A DNA stretch of 64,000 bases. It comes from Duganella sp. CF402 (lineage in GTDB: Bacteria > Pseudomonadota > Gammaproteobacteria > Burkholderiales > Burkholderiaceae_D). The translations under genes and the position numbers were made by a program. Below the pieces are notes generated by a model. That model was given only the letters and a program-made list of their open reading frames with translations. It had not been told where the DNA came from and searched no databases. The first letter of the stretch is position 1; every line of letters begins with the position of its first letter. This document shows, one piece after another, positions 53,422 to 62,007 of this stretch. The DNA is taken from NCBI RefSeq assembly GCF_900109645.1, contig NZ_FOBG01000001.1, positions 744,001 to 808,000 on the forward strand, given 5' to 3'.

Positions 53422-53940
53422 ATGAACAAGCCAGCACCGACCGCAATGCGCCAACAAGCCCAAGGCGGCTTCACGCTGATCGAATTGATTGTAGTGATCG
53501 TTATCCTCGGCATCCTCGCCGCCACCGCTTTGCCGAAGTTCGCTAATCTGGGTGGCGACGCGCGCATTGCATCGTTGAATGCCGCGCGCGGCGCACTTTC
53601 GGCGACTGTGGCGATGATACACGGCCAAGCCCTGGTAGACCCAACACGTACCGAAGTGACTAACGAGGGGCAAAAGACCTCTATTGTGAATGGCTATCCG
53701 AAGGCCGATACTGATACGTCAAAAGCGGCGGGCTTAACCGATAACGATTACGTTGTGACGGTAGGCGTTGCCTCAGCTACTGAATATGCTCCTGCCGTGC
53801 TCGATAAAACCATACTGATTCAGCCGAAAAGTGTTTCTGCGAATGCCTTCGGCAAGACCTGCTTTATCGTCTATGCGGAAGCCGTCAATTCCACGACGCC
53901 GCCGGTCATTACGTCGACCACGACCAACTGCGGTCAGTAA
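53422..53940 (+). CDS. mshA: MSHA-type major pilin MshA
   Basis: A 172-residue type IV pilin with a 15-residue leader (MNKPAPTAMRQQAQG + G) and FTLIELIVVIVILGILAATALPKF, the canonical helix with glutamate at +5. The C-terminal domain has two cysteines (GKTCFIV and TTNCGQ) that can form the disulfide-bonded D-loop of type IVa pilins. It is preceded by GGAGAGACACA and has the composition expected of the major subunit. It probably forms an adhesive surface pilus. Confidence 0.85.
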   Translation: MNKPAPTAMRQQAQGGFTLIELIVVIVILGILAATALPKFANLGGDARIASLNAARGALSATVAMIHGQALVDPTRTEVTNEGQKTSIVNGYPKADTDTSKAAGLTDNDYVVTVGVASATEYAPAVLDKTILIQPKSVSANAFGKTCFIVYAEAVNSTTPPVITSTTTNCGQ

Positions 53941-53968
53941 TCACGCTGCGGCATAACCGGGTGCTGCG

Positions 53969-54535
53969 TTGAACCGCGCTGCACTTCGGCGGTCTGGCGG
54001 CTTCACGATGGTGGAGCTGATTACCGTGATGGTATTGGTCGGCATACTGGGCGCCATTGGTTACGCCCGGTTTGCCGACACCAAGAGCTTCGCCAACCGC
54101 TCCTACGCCGACCAGGCCAAGTCCATCATCCGCTACGCGCAAAAGCTGGCCGTCACGCAAAACCGCAATGTCTTCGTGCGCTCGGAGCCGGCTGGCTTCG
54201 CGGTCTGTTTTTCCAACGGCTGCCCTGACGGCGCCTCGCTCGCCTACGCGCCAGGCGGCAGCAACAGCGGCGGCACGGCCACTCGCGCCTACTGCCAACA
54301 ATACGGCGCCTACGTCGCCAGCTGGATGTGCGAAGGCCGCCCCGATGCCAGCGTGGCCGTCGCCAGCAACACCGTCCGCAATGAATTCGGCAGCGGCGGT
54401 TTCTTCTACTTCGACGGCCTCGGCCGGCCACACAACCGCGACGGCTCCACCTTCACCAAGATGATCCTGAGCTTTACCAGCGGGACCACCAGCAACGCCG
54501 TCACCATCGAGGCGGAGACCGGCTATGTCCATTAA
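53969..54535 (+). CDS. mshC: Minor pilin MshC-like
   Basis: A 188-residue prepilin. The helix RSGGFTMVELITVMVLVGILGAIGYARF has glutamate at +5. Several cysteines (AVCFSNGCPD, YCQQYG, WMCEGR) suggest disulfides. An in-frame stop at 53954 leaves TTG at 53969 as the only start before the helix, so translation starts weakly or is coupled to mshA. The gene overlaps mshD by 11 bases. Confidence 0.8.
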   Translation: MNRAALRRSGGFTMVELITVMVLVGILGAIGYARFADTKSFANRSYADQAKSIIRYAQKLAVTQNRNVFVRSEPAGFAVCFSNGCPDGASLAYAPGGSNSGGTATRAYCQQYGAYVASWMCEGRPDASVAVASNTVRNEFGSGGFFYFDGLGRPHNRDGSTFTKMILSFTSGTTSNAVTIEAETGYVH

Positions 54536-55199
54536 GCGCCATCGACGCCAGACCGGCTTGACCATGATCGAACTGGTGCTGTTCATGGTCATCGTCGGCG
54601 TGGCGGCGGCTGGCATCATGGGCGTGCTCAATATCGGCGGCAGCCACAGCGCCGACCCGGTGCGCCGCAAGCAAGCGCTGATGGTCGCCGAAGCGCTGAT
54701 GGAGGAAGTGCTGCTGGCCCGCTTCACCTACTGCGACCCGAGCTATGCCAAAGCCGACACCGCCACCTCGCAAGCCGACTGCGGCACCAGCCCGGCCCAG
54801 CCGCTGGTTATCGGCACCACGACCGGCGGCCGGCCTTACGGCAACGTCGCCAACTACGGCAGCGCCGCCGGCGCCGCCACGCACAGCTTTGCCGACAGCG
54901 TGAGCGGTATCGATGTCGACATCAACGGCCGCGCGCTGGGCGTGAACCAGTCGGGCGGCACCATTGGCAATGCTTCGCTGGCGGGCATGACCACCACGGT
55001 CACCTTGCGCTATCTGGTCGCCGACGCCGATCCCCTCAAAGACAGTCGCCTCGGGCCGGGCGGGCGCGCCATCGCCTCGGACCCCAGCGATATCCGCGCC
55101 CTGCGCATCACCTTGCGCACCACCTACGGCACCGGCGCCAACGATTTCGTTGAGCTGGACGCCTACCGCACGCGCTACGCGCCGAACTATCTGCCATGA
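54525..55199 (+). CDS. mshD: Minor pilin MshD-like
   Basis: A 224-residue prepilin with the leader MSIKRHRRQTG and LTMIELVLFMVIVGVAAAGIMG (glutamate at +5). The sequence after it, HSADPVRRKQALMVAEALMEEVLLARFTYCDP, is typical of MshD/PilV-like minor pilins. It overlaps both mshC and mshO, as in an MSHA operon. It likely primes or caps the pilus. Confidence 0.82.
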   Translation: MSIKRHRRQTGLTMIELVLFMVIVGVAAAGIMGVLNIGGSHSADPVRRKQALMVAEALMEEVLLARFTYCDPSYAKADTATSQADCGTSPAQPLVIGTTTGGRPYGNVANYGSAAGAATHSFADSVSGIDVDINGRALGVNQSGGTIGNASLAGMTTTVTLRYLVADADPLKDSRLGPGGRAIASDPSDIRALRITLRTTYGTGANDFVELDAYRTRYAPNYLP

Positions 55200-56092
55200 C
55201 GACCTCGCGCAAACACACGCTCAAGCAGCACGGCTTCACGCTGGTGGAAGCCGTCATCGTCATGGTGGTGACCGGGGTGCTGGCCGGCGTGATGGTGCTG
55301 TTCATCCGCCAGCCGGTGCAAAACTATGTCGACGCCGCCGGCCGCGCGGAACTCAGCGACACCGCCGACCTGGCGCTGCGCCGTATGGCGCGCGAATTGC
55401 GCGGCGCGCTGCCCAACAGCATCCGCACCAACTTCAACAATGGCGTATGGTATGTGCAGTTCATTCCGGCCAAAGCCGGTGGTCAATACCTGGCGGTGGA
55501 GGACAATCCCACCGTGACCGGCGCCACGCCATTGAGCTTTACCTCGACCAGTGCGAAGTCCTTCAACATCGTCGGTCCGTTGCCGGTCGGTGCTGCGGCG
55601 ATCGTGCCGAACACCGATTACATCGTCATCTACAACCTCGGCAACGGCATCGCCGGCGCCGATGCCTACGATGGTGGCAACATCGCGCAGGTGGCGGCGC
55701 TGAATATCGTCAATCTGAATCCATTGTTGACCATGACAAGCAATCCCTTCGCTCTGGCCGCCACGCCGAATGCCTCGCCAGGCCACCGCTTCAATGTGGT
55801 CAATACGCCGGTCACCTTCCGCTGCGAGGGCAGGGCCGACGGCACGGGCACGCTGGCGCGGATTGAAGATGGCGCTTTTGCGAGCACCCAGCCGCAGCCG
55901 GCCGTCGGCGGCAATCCGCTGCTGGCTGCCAACGTGCAGGAATGCGATTTTAGTGCGGCACAAGCGGGCAGCCTGCATAGCGCCCTGATCGGCATGACCT
56001 TGTCGCTGGCGCGCCCGCGTGCCGGCGGCGCGGCCAATGGACTGGAGACGGTTACCTTGGTTCACCAAATCCACGTGGACAATACGCCATGA
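55196..56092 (+). CDS. mshO: Minor pilin MshO-like
   Basis: A 298-residue prepilin with the leader up to KQHG and FTLVEAVIVMVVTGVLAGVMV. The following ADLALRRMARELRGALPNSIR pattern is characteristic of MshO/PilW-like minor pilins. It overlaps the stop of mshD (ATGA, 55196-55199) and the start of mshP. No processing-site abnormality. Confidence 0.82.
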   Translation: MTTSRKHTLKQHGFTLVEAVIVMVVTGVLAGVMVLFIRQPVQNYVDAAGRAELSDTADLALRRMARELRGALPNSIRTNFNNGVWYVQFIPAKAGGQYLAVEDNPTVTGATPLSFTSTSAKSFNIVGPLPVGAAAIVPNTDYIVIYNLGNGIAGADAYDGGNIAQVAALNIVNLNPLLTMTSNPFALAATPNASPGHRFNVVNTPVTFRCEGRADGTGTLARIEDGAFASTQPQPAVGGNPLLAANVQECDFSAAQAGSLHSALIGMTLSLARPRAGGAANGLETVTLVHQIHVDNTP

Positions 56093-56547
56093 AGACCTTA
56101 CGCAAACAAGCCGGCGTCGCGCTGGTGACCGCGATTTTCCTGCTGGTGGTGCTGGCCGGGCTGGCCGTGGCCGTGGTATCGCTGAGCAGCGCGCAACAAG
56201 ATGCCGCCACCAAGGATGAAATGGGCACGCGCGCCTACCTGGCCGCCAGATCCGGCATGGAGTGGGCGCTGTTCACCGCACTGAAGGGCGGCGCCGGCAC
56301 CCCTCCGGCGAATTTGAATTGCCTGACGGCGACACCGATCACCTTTGGCATGCCGCCGGGGACCTTGTCGGCATTCTCGGTGACGATCACGTGTACCCAG
56401 CCCAGCAAAGGTTATGGCGATGACAGCCCCAGCGATCCAACCGCCGGGCATTTCCGCATCACGGTCACTGCGTGCAACCAGTCGCCATGCCCGGCCAACA
56501 ATAAAGGCCCGGATTATGTGCAGCGCCAGATCACGGCGCAGCTTTAA
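56089..56547 (+). CDS. mshP: MshP-like pilus protein
   Basis: A 152-residue protein with RKQAGVALVTAIFLLVVLAGLAVAVVSLSSAQQDAA, the helix style of PilX/MshP proteins without glutamate at +5, followed by AYLAARSGMEWALF. It overlaps mshO (ATGA). It completes the minor-pilin block. The gap to the next gene is 118 bases and contains a TATAAT box at 56625-56630, a possible internal promoter for the downstream assembly genes. Confidence 0.78.
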   Translation: MKTLRKQAGVALVTAIFLLVVLAGLAVAVVSLSSAQQDAATKDEMGTRAYLAARSGMEWALFTALKGGAGTPPANLNCLTATPITFGMPPGTLSAFSVTITCTQPSKGYGDDSPSDPTAGHFRITVTACNQSPCPANNKGPDYVQRQITAQL

Positions 56548-56665
56548 AGACGCAACTGTGTGGAAATGTGTGTATTTTTGCGGAATCATTGCCATTCTGA
56601 GCATATAAATTGGTGCAACTTGAATATAATCAATCATCTAGCGCGTAAACTTCGTGTGTTGAGCT

Positions 56666-57610
56666 ATGGGCTTTTTTAAGCGGGCTAAAAAATCGGATGG
56701 ATGGCTGACCGTGACGTTTTTGCGGGATGGCGTTTGTGCGGGCCGCGTTCAGCGCCGCCGCGATGCCAAGGCCGTGGTCGAGGTGTCGGCCTTTTATCCG
56801 TCCGGTTCCAGCTTTTCGCCCGAGGCGCTCGATAAACTCAACAAGGACCTGAAGGCCGGCGGCTACAACTGCGGCACCATGCTCGGCGGCGGCGAGTACC
56901 AGATGCTGATGGTCGATGCGCCCAACGTGCCGCAGGACGAACTGAAAACCGCCGTGCGCTGGCGCTTGAAGGATATGCTCGACTTCCACGTCGACGACGC
57001 CACCATCGACGTGCTCGATATTCCGGTCGACGCCAGCAATGCCGCGCGCGGCCACTCGATGTTTGCGATCGCCGCCCGCAATGCGCTGATCCAGTCGCGC
57101 CAGGAGTTGTTCAGCGAAGCCAAGCTGGACCTGACGGTGATCGACATTCCCGAAATGGCGCAGCGGAATATCTCCGCGCTGCTGGAAACCGACGGCCGTG
57201 GCCTGGCCATGCTGTCCTTCGACGCTGACGGCGGTCTGCTGACCATTACCTATAAAGCCGAACTGTACCTGTCGCGCCGTATCGACGTCACGCTCGAGCA
57301 ATTGCTGGAGCGCGATTCGGACCGCCAGCAAGTCCACTTCGACAAGATCACGCTGGAGCTGCAACGCTCGCTTGACCACTTTGACCGCCAGTTCCATTAC
57401 GTGAACGTGATCAAGCTGCTGCTGGCGCCGACCGGCGCCGAAGGCTTGCATGAACACCTGGCCGCCAACCTGTACATGCCGGTGGAGGCGATGACGCTGG
57501 ACGATGTGTTTGACCTGAGCCGTACGCCGGAGTTGCAGGATCCGGCGCAACAGCAGCGCTTCTTCCTGACCCTGGGCGCGGCGTTGCGGCATGAGGAGGT
57601 GCGTCTGTGA
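56666..57610 (+). CDS. mshI: MSHA biogenesis protein MshI (PilM-like)
   Basis: A 314-residue cytoplasmic actin-like protein: WLTVTFLRDGVCAG, VDAPNVPQDELKTAVRWRLKDML, ITYKAELYLSRRIDVTLEQLLE. This matches the PilM-like MshI. It starts a second block of assembly genes after a 118-bp gap. It probably joins the ATPase to the PilN- and PilO-like membrane proteins. In the left cluster its counterpart is fused to the PilN-like part. Confidence 0.82.
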   Translation: MGFFKRAKKSDGWLTVTFLRDGVCAGRVQRRRDAKAVVEVSAFYPSGSSFSPEALDKLNKDLKAGGYNCGTMLGGGEYQMLMVDAPNVPQDELKTAVRWRLKDMLDFHVDDATIDVLDIPVDASNAARGHSMFAIAARNALIQSRQELFSEAKLDLTVIDIPEMAQRNISALLETDGRGLAMLSFDADGGLLTITYKAELYLSRRIDVTLEQLLERDSDRQQVHFDKITLELQRSLDHFDRQFHYVNVIKLLLAPTGAEGLHEHLAANLYMPVEAMTLDDVFDLSRTPELQDPAQQQRFFLTLGAALRHEEVRL

Positions 57611-58260
57611 GCCAGCAGATCAATCTCTTCAATCCCATCTTCCTCAAGCAGAAGACGATTTTTACCGCCGTGCCGATGGCGGAAGCGCTGGCCATCATCC
57701 TGGCCGGCGCGCTGCTGTTGAACTGGTACGCGGTGCGCAGCGTGGACGAACTGGAACAGGAAGCGGCGGCCGGCAAGGCCATGCTGGCCAAACGCGAGCA
57801 GCGCCTGAACCAGGCCCGCACGCAATTCGCGCCGCGCGCCAAGGATCCGGCGCTGGCGGCGCAGGTGACGGCGGCCGAAGCGGAATTGAAGGCGCTGCAC
57901 GATGTGTCGTCGGTGCTGCAGGGCGGGGCGCTCGGCAATACGGCCGGCTATGCCGAATACTTCCGCGCGTTCTCGCGCCAGAATGTGAGCGGCTTGTGGC
58001 TGACCGGTGTGAGCATCAACGGCGCCGGCAATGATATCGGCGTGCAGGGCAGGGCCATGCAGGCCACGCTGATTCCAAATTACATCGCCCGCCTGACGGG
58101 CGAGCGCGTCATGCGCGGCAAGACCTTCGCCAGCCTCGATATCGGGCGGCCGGATGCGGCGGCGCCCGCAGCCACGCCGGGCGCTGCACCGGCAGCGGCA
58201 GCGGCAGCGCCGTTTGTCGAGTTCAGCCTGCAATCGACCGCGCAGGAGGCTGCCAAATGA
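57607..58260 (+). CDS. PilN-like MSHA biogenesis protein
   Basis: A 217-residue bitopic protein starting at GTG that overlaps the mshI stop. The cytoplasmic N-terminal peptide SQQINLFNP (the PilN signature that binds PilM) is followed by a transmembrane helix (EALAIILAGALLLNWYAV), a coiled coil and a periplasmic domain with VSGLWLTGVSINGAGNDIGVQG. This is the PilN equivalent, sometimes counted as a second MshI. The C-terminal tail is Ala/Pro-rich. Confidence 0.8.
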   Translation: MSQQINLFNPIFLKQKTIFTAVPMAEALAIILAGALLLNWYAVRSVDELEQEAAAGKAMLAKREQRLNQARTQFAPRAKDPALAAQVTAAEAELKALHDVSSVLQGGALGNTAGYAEYFRAFSRQNVSGLWLTGVSINGAGNDIGVQGRAMQATLIPNYIARLTGERVMRGKTFASLDIGRPDAAAPAATPGAAPAAAAAAPFVEFSLQSTAQEAAK

Positions 58261-58982
58261 AACAGCAGCTGCTGCAACAATGGATTAAGCTCAGCACCAA
58301 GCTGGACGCCATGACCTTGCGCGAACGCGCGATGGTGTTTGTGGCGGCGGTGGCGGCGGTGCTGTTCCTGCTGTACACGGTGTCGATGGAGCCGTTGCTG
58401 AACAAGCAGAAGTTGCTGCGCCTGCAGGTCAAGCAGCAGCAAAACCAGATCAGCGGCATCGATAACGAAATTGCCGCGATGGCGCAGGGCTTTGTGGTCG
58501 ATCCGGATGCGGCCACGCGCGACAAGCTGAAGGCGGTCCAGCATGAAATCGACACCACCAGCGCCGGCCTGATGGCGGTGCAAAAAGGATTGGTAGCGCC
58601 GGACAAGATCGCGCCGCTGCTCGATCATCTGCTGCGCGGCAATGGCAAGCTGAAGCTGATGTCGATGAAGACTTTGCCAGTCGCAGGCTTGAACGAGGCG
58701 ATGCAGCCAGCCGCTGCCGCCCCGGCGGCCGGCGCCCAGCCCGCCGTGCCGGCGAACCCCGCACCGCAGCCCAAGCCGCGCGAGCTGCTGTATCGGCACG
58801 GCGTGGAGATCGTTTTGCAAGGCAGTTACCTGGACATGGTGAATTACATGGAAGCGCTGGAATCGCTGCCGGTGCAGCTGTTCTGGGGCAAAGCCAAGCT
58901 GGACGCGCAACAGTATCCGAATTCGCGCCTGACGCTGACCCTGTACACGTTGAGCCTGGACCCGAAATGGATGAAACTATGA
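58257..58982 (+). CDS. mshJ: MSHA biogenesis protein MshJ (PilO-like)
   Basis: A 241-residue bitopic protein with a transmembrane helix (ERAMVFVAAVAAVLFLLYTV), a coiled coil (QKLLRLQVKQQQNQISGIDNEI) and a periplasmic ferredoxin-like domain with YRHGVEIVLQGSYLDMVNYMEALESLP. This matches PilO/GspM/MshJ. It overlaps both neighbouring genes by four bases (ATGA). Confidence 0.85.
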   Translation: MKQQLLQQWIKLSTKLDAMTLRERAMVFVAAVAAVLFLLYTVSMEPLLNKQKLLRLQVKQQQNQISGIDNEIAAMAQGFVVDPDAATRDKLKAVQHEIDTTSAGLMAVQKGLVAPDKIAPLLDHLLRGNGKLKLMSMKTLPVAGLNEAMQPAAAAPAAGAQPAVPANPAPQPKPRELLYRHGVEIVLQGSYLDMVNYMEALESLPVQLFWGKAKLDAQQYPNSRLTLTLYTLSLDPKWMKL

Positions 58983-59317
58983 AGCGCCTGCTGTGCTCAC
59001 CTCTGTTGCTGATGCTGCTGCTGGTCGGCGCCGTGCAAGCGCATGCGCAAACGCTGGCCGACCCGACCCAGCCGCCGCCGGAATCGCGCCTGCTGCCGCA
59101 GAGCGAAGCGCCGGCCGTGCCGAGAGGCCCGCAGCTGCAATCGGTGCTGATCGGCTCGCGCGGGCGCGAGGTGGCGGTGATCGACGGCCAGACCATCCGC
59201 AAGGGTGAAAAATTTAACGGAGCGGTGCTGGTGGAAGTCCGCAAGAACCAGGTAGTGCTGCAAAACGGCCGGAACAGGCAGGTGCTGACCCTGTTCCCGG
59301 AACCGGCGCAGAAATAA
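58979..59317 (+). CDS. mshK: MSHA biogenesis protein MshK-like
   Basis: A 112-residue exported protein with a signal peptide (LLCSPLLLMLLLVGAVQAHA), DPTQPP motif after it, and a small beta domain (LQSVLIGSRGREVAVIDGQTIRKGEKFNGA). The last part resembles PilP/GspC and MshK. The ATG at 58979 overlaps the mshJ stop; an ATG 12 bases upstream is in frame. It probably binds the secretin from the periplasm. Confidence 0.78.
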   Translation: MKRLLCSPLLLMLLLVGAVQAHAQTLADPTQPPPESRLLPQSEAPAVPRGPQLQSVLIGSRGREVAVIDGQTIRKGEKFNGAVLVEVRKNQVVLQNGRNRQVLTLFPEPAQK

Positions 59318-59332
59318 ACGCGAAGAACGCTT

Positions 59333-61108
59333 ATGCAAAAAATTCTGACCATCGCCATCGCGACCATGCTGCTGCTCGGCGGCTGCCAGACGCCGTCCAC
59401 GCGCGACACCTACGACAAGATCAACACCGAGGTGAACGCGGCCGCCGCCAAGCCATCCGCCGCGCGCCAGAACGATGCCGTGGCCAGCGCCTTGCTGCCG
59501 CCGGTGTCGCAACTGGCCGACCAGCTGCCGAAAGCGCGTGCGGTGCTGGATGAGCGTTTCAACGTATCGTTCAACAACGTGCCGGTGCAGCAGTTCTATA
59601 ACTCCATCGTGGCGGGCACCCGCTACAACATGCTGATCAACCCCGAGGTGAGCGGCAATATCACTGCCAACCTGAAAGACGTAACCCTGTTCGAAGCGCT
59701 CGACGCAGTGCGCGAGATGTACGGCTACGACTACAAGGTGGAAGGCACGCGCATCTACATCCGTCCGCTGACCATGCAGACCAAGATGTTCAAGATTAAT
59801 TACCTGGTGGCGGTACGCAAGGGCGCCTCCAGCCTGCGAGTGTCGTCGACCTCGGTGGCGAATGCGGGCACCAGCAACAGCGGCAACCAGAGCAGCGGCG
59901 GGAACAACAATAACAATAACAACAACAGCGGCGGCGGCAACGACTCTGATTCGAACAACCCGAACAGCCGTGGCACATCGCAGCGCGATTCCGCCAACGT
60001 CTCGACCCGCTCGGAAAGCGACTTCTGGCTGGAACTGAAGACCGCACTGGAAGCGCTGGTGGAAACCGGCAAGGATGGCCGTAGCGTCACCATCAGCCCG
60101 CAATCGGGCGTGATCGTGATCCGCGCCATGCCGGACGAACTGCGCAATGTGGACATGTATTTGAAAGCCACCCAGCTGTCGGTCGACCGCCAGGTAATTT
60201 TGGAGGCCAAGATCCTCGAAGTGGAATTGAACAGCAATTTCCAGAGCGGCGTGAACTGGGCGGCGTTCGGCAAGTTCGCTGCGGGTGGAAATAACCGCTT
60301 CTCGGCTGGCACGGTCCAGCCGGACACCACGCTCGGCCCGCTGGGCACGGCGTTGAGCAGCGTCGGCAAGTCCGGCATCAATTCGTCGCCGGGCAGCACG
60401 CTGGGCGCGGCGGCCGATGCGGCCGGCACGCTGTTCGGCATGGCCTTCCAGACCAGTAATTTCGCCGCGCTGATTTCCTTCCTTGAAGGGCAGGGCACGG
60501 TGCACGTGCTGTCCAGCCCGCGCATCGCCACGCTGAACAACCAGAAGGCGCTGCTGAAAATCGGCACCGACGAGTTTTATGTGACCGGCGTCAGCACCAC
60601 CACGACCACCAGCGGCACCGGCACCGGCGTCAGCTCGCCGACCGTCACGCTGCAACCGTTCTTCTCCGGCGTGGTGCTGGATGTGACGCCGCAGATTGAT
60701 GAAGACGGCAACATCATCCTGCACGTGCACCCGTCGGTGAGCCAGGTGTCGACCGTGAACAAGGGCTTGAACCTCGGCTCGCTGGGCAATTTCACCTTGC
60801 CGCTGGCGGCGTCGTCGACCTCGGAAATGGATAGCATGGTGCGCGGCCAGAACGGACAAGTGGTGGCGATCGGCGGCTTGATGCGCCAGGCCACGACCAC
60901 CGACCGTTCCGGCGTGCCGGGCGCCAGCAGCGTGCCGGTGCTGGGCGCGCTGTTCGGCAGCAAGAGCGAAATCATCCAGAAGCGCGAGCTGGTGGTGCTG
61001 ATCAAGCCGACGGTGGTGGAATCGTCGTCGGACTGGAACCAGGACCTGCTCGACAGCAGCCGCCGCATGAAGGAGCTCGATCCCTCACGCGGCAAGGGGC
61101 GGAACTGA
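59333..61108 (+). CDS. mshL: MSHA secretin MshL
   Basis: A 591-residue secretin lipoprotein with signal and lipobox (MLLLGGC, cysteine near residue 19). The N-terminal secretin domain has VSFNNVPVQQFYNSIVAGTRYNML. An Asn/Ser/Gly-rich spacer at about residues 180-220 contains a run of AAC/AAT codons. The secretin core has VILEAKILEVELNSNFQSGVNW, VLSSPRIATLNNQKALLKIG and SVPVLGALFGSKSEIIQKRELVVLIKPTVV. It forms the outer-membrane pore for the MSHA pilus. Confidence 0.92.
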   Translation: MQKILTIAIATMLLLGGCQTPSTRDTYDKINTEVNAAAAKPSAARQNDAVASALLPPVSQLADQLPKARAVLDERFNVSFNNVPVQQFYNSIVAGTRYNMLINPEVSGNITANLKDVTLFEALDAVREMYGYDYKVEGTRIYIRPLTMQTKMFKINYLVAVRKGASSLRVSSTSVANAGTSNSGNQSSGGNNNNNNNNSGGGNDSDSNNPNSRGTSQRDSANVSTRSESDFWLELKTALEALVETGKDGRSVTISPQSGVIVIRAMPDELRNVDMYLKATQLSVDRQVILEAKILEVELNSNFQSGVNWAAFGKFAAGGNNRFSAGTVQPDTTLGPLGTALSSVGKSGINSSPGSTLGAAADAAGTLFGMAFQTSNFAALISFLEGQGTVHVLSSPRIATLNNQKALLKIGTDEFYVTGVSTTTTTSGTGTGVSSPTVTLQPFFSGVVLDVTPQIDEDGNIILHVHPSVSQVSTVNKGLNLGSLGNFTLPLAASSTSEMDSMVRGQNGQVVAIGGLMRQATTTDRSGVPGASSVPVLGALFGSKSEIIQKRELVVLIKPTVVESSSDWNQDLLDSSRRMKELDPSRGKGRN

Positions 61109-61110
61109 TC

Positions 61111-62007
61111 ATGTACAGCAAACACTTCGGCCTGCGCGAGGCGCCGTTCAGCATCACGCCGGACACCAGCTATTTCTTCACCAGCCCGCATTCGCAGGAG
61201 GCGTTGAATACCTTGCTGGTGGCGGCCAAGAGCGGCGAGGGCTTCATCAAGATCACCGGCGAAGTGGGCACCGGCAAGACGCTGCTGTGCCGTAAGTTCA
61301 TTGCGACGGTGGGGCCGGATTTTGTCACGGCTTACATTCCGAATCCGTATCTGGAACCGCGCACGCTGATGCTGGCTCTGGCCGATGAGCTGGAAGTGCC
61401 GCTGGAGCGCGATGTGGATCAGCACCAGTTGCTGAAGTCGATCACCCATCGCTTGATGGATCTGGCGCGCGAAGGCAAGCAGGTATTGCTGCTGCTGGAT
61501 GAGGCGCAGGCGATTCCGACCGAGAGCCTGGAAGCCTTGCGCCTGCTGACCAACCTGGAAACCGAGAAGCGCAAGCTGCTGCAGATCGTGTTGTTCGGGC
61601 AGCCGGAGCTGAACCAGCATTTGCAGGAGAATTCGATCCGCCAGCTGGCGCAGCGCATCACCTTCCATTACCACCTTGGGCCGCTGTCGCGCGATGATAT
61701 CGAATACTACCTCGCGCACCGCTTGCGCGTAGCCGGGTATGCGGGTGGGCGGTTGTTCAGTCGCGGTGCGATTGCGGGCTTGTACAAATCCAGCGGCGGG
61801 ATTCCGCGGCTGGTGAACATCATGGCAAATAAAGCGCTGATGCTGTGCTACGGCGAGGGCAAGCAGCAGGTCACGCGCCGCCACGTGAACCTGGCGGCCA
61901 GCGATACCGTGACGCCGCAGGGCAGTGCCCTGCGCTGGGCGTGGATGGCGGCGGGGCTGAGTTTGCTGATCGCCGCGTGTGGGCTGACTTGGGCGCTGAC
62001 CAAATGA
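61111..62007 (+). CDS. mshM: MSHA biogenesis ATPase MshM (ExeA-like)
   Basis: A 298-residue AAA+ ATPase: MYSKHFGLREAPFSITPD, Walker A GEVGTGKTLLC, Walker B VLLLLDEAQAI, then NLETEKRKLLQIVLFGQPEL and a C-terminal transmembrane helix (RWAWMAAGLSLLIAACGLTW). It is the close counterpart of the protein encoded at 48170-49069. It overlaps mshN by four bases. Confidence 0.9.
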   Translation: MYSKHFGLREAPFSITPDTSYFFTSPHSQEALNTLLVAAKSGEGFIKITGEVGTGKTLLCRKFIATVGPDFVTAYIPNPYLEPRTLMLALADELEVPLERDVDQHQLLKSITHRLMDLAREGKQVLLLLDEAQAIPTESLEALRLLTNLETEKRKLLQIVLFGQPELNQHLQENSIRQLAQRITFHYHLGPLSRDDIEYYLAHRLRVAGYAGGRLFSRGAIAGLYKSSGGIPRLVNIMANKALMLCYGEGKQQVTRRHVNLAASDTVTPQGSALRWAWMAAGLSLLIAACGLTWALTK

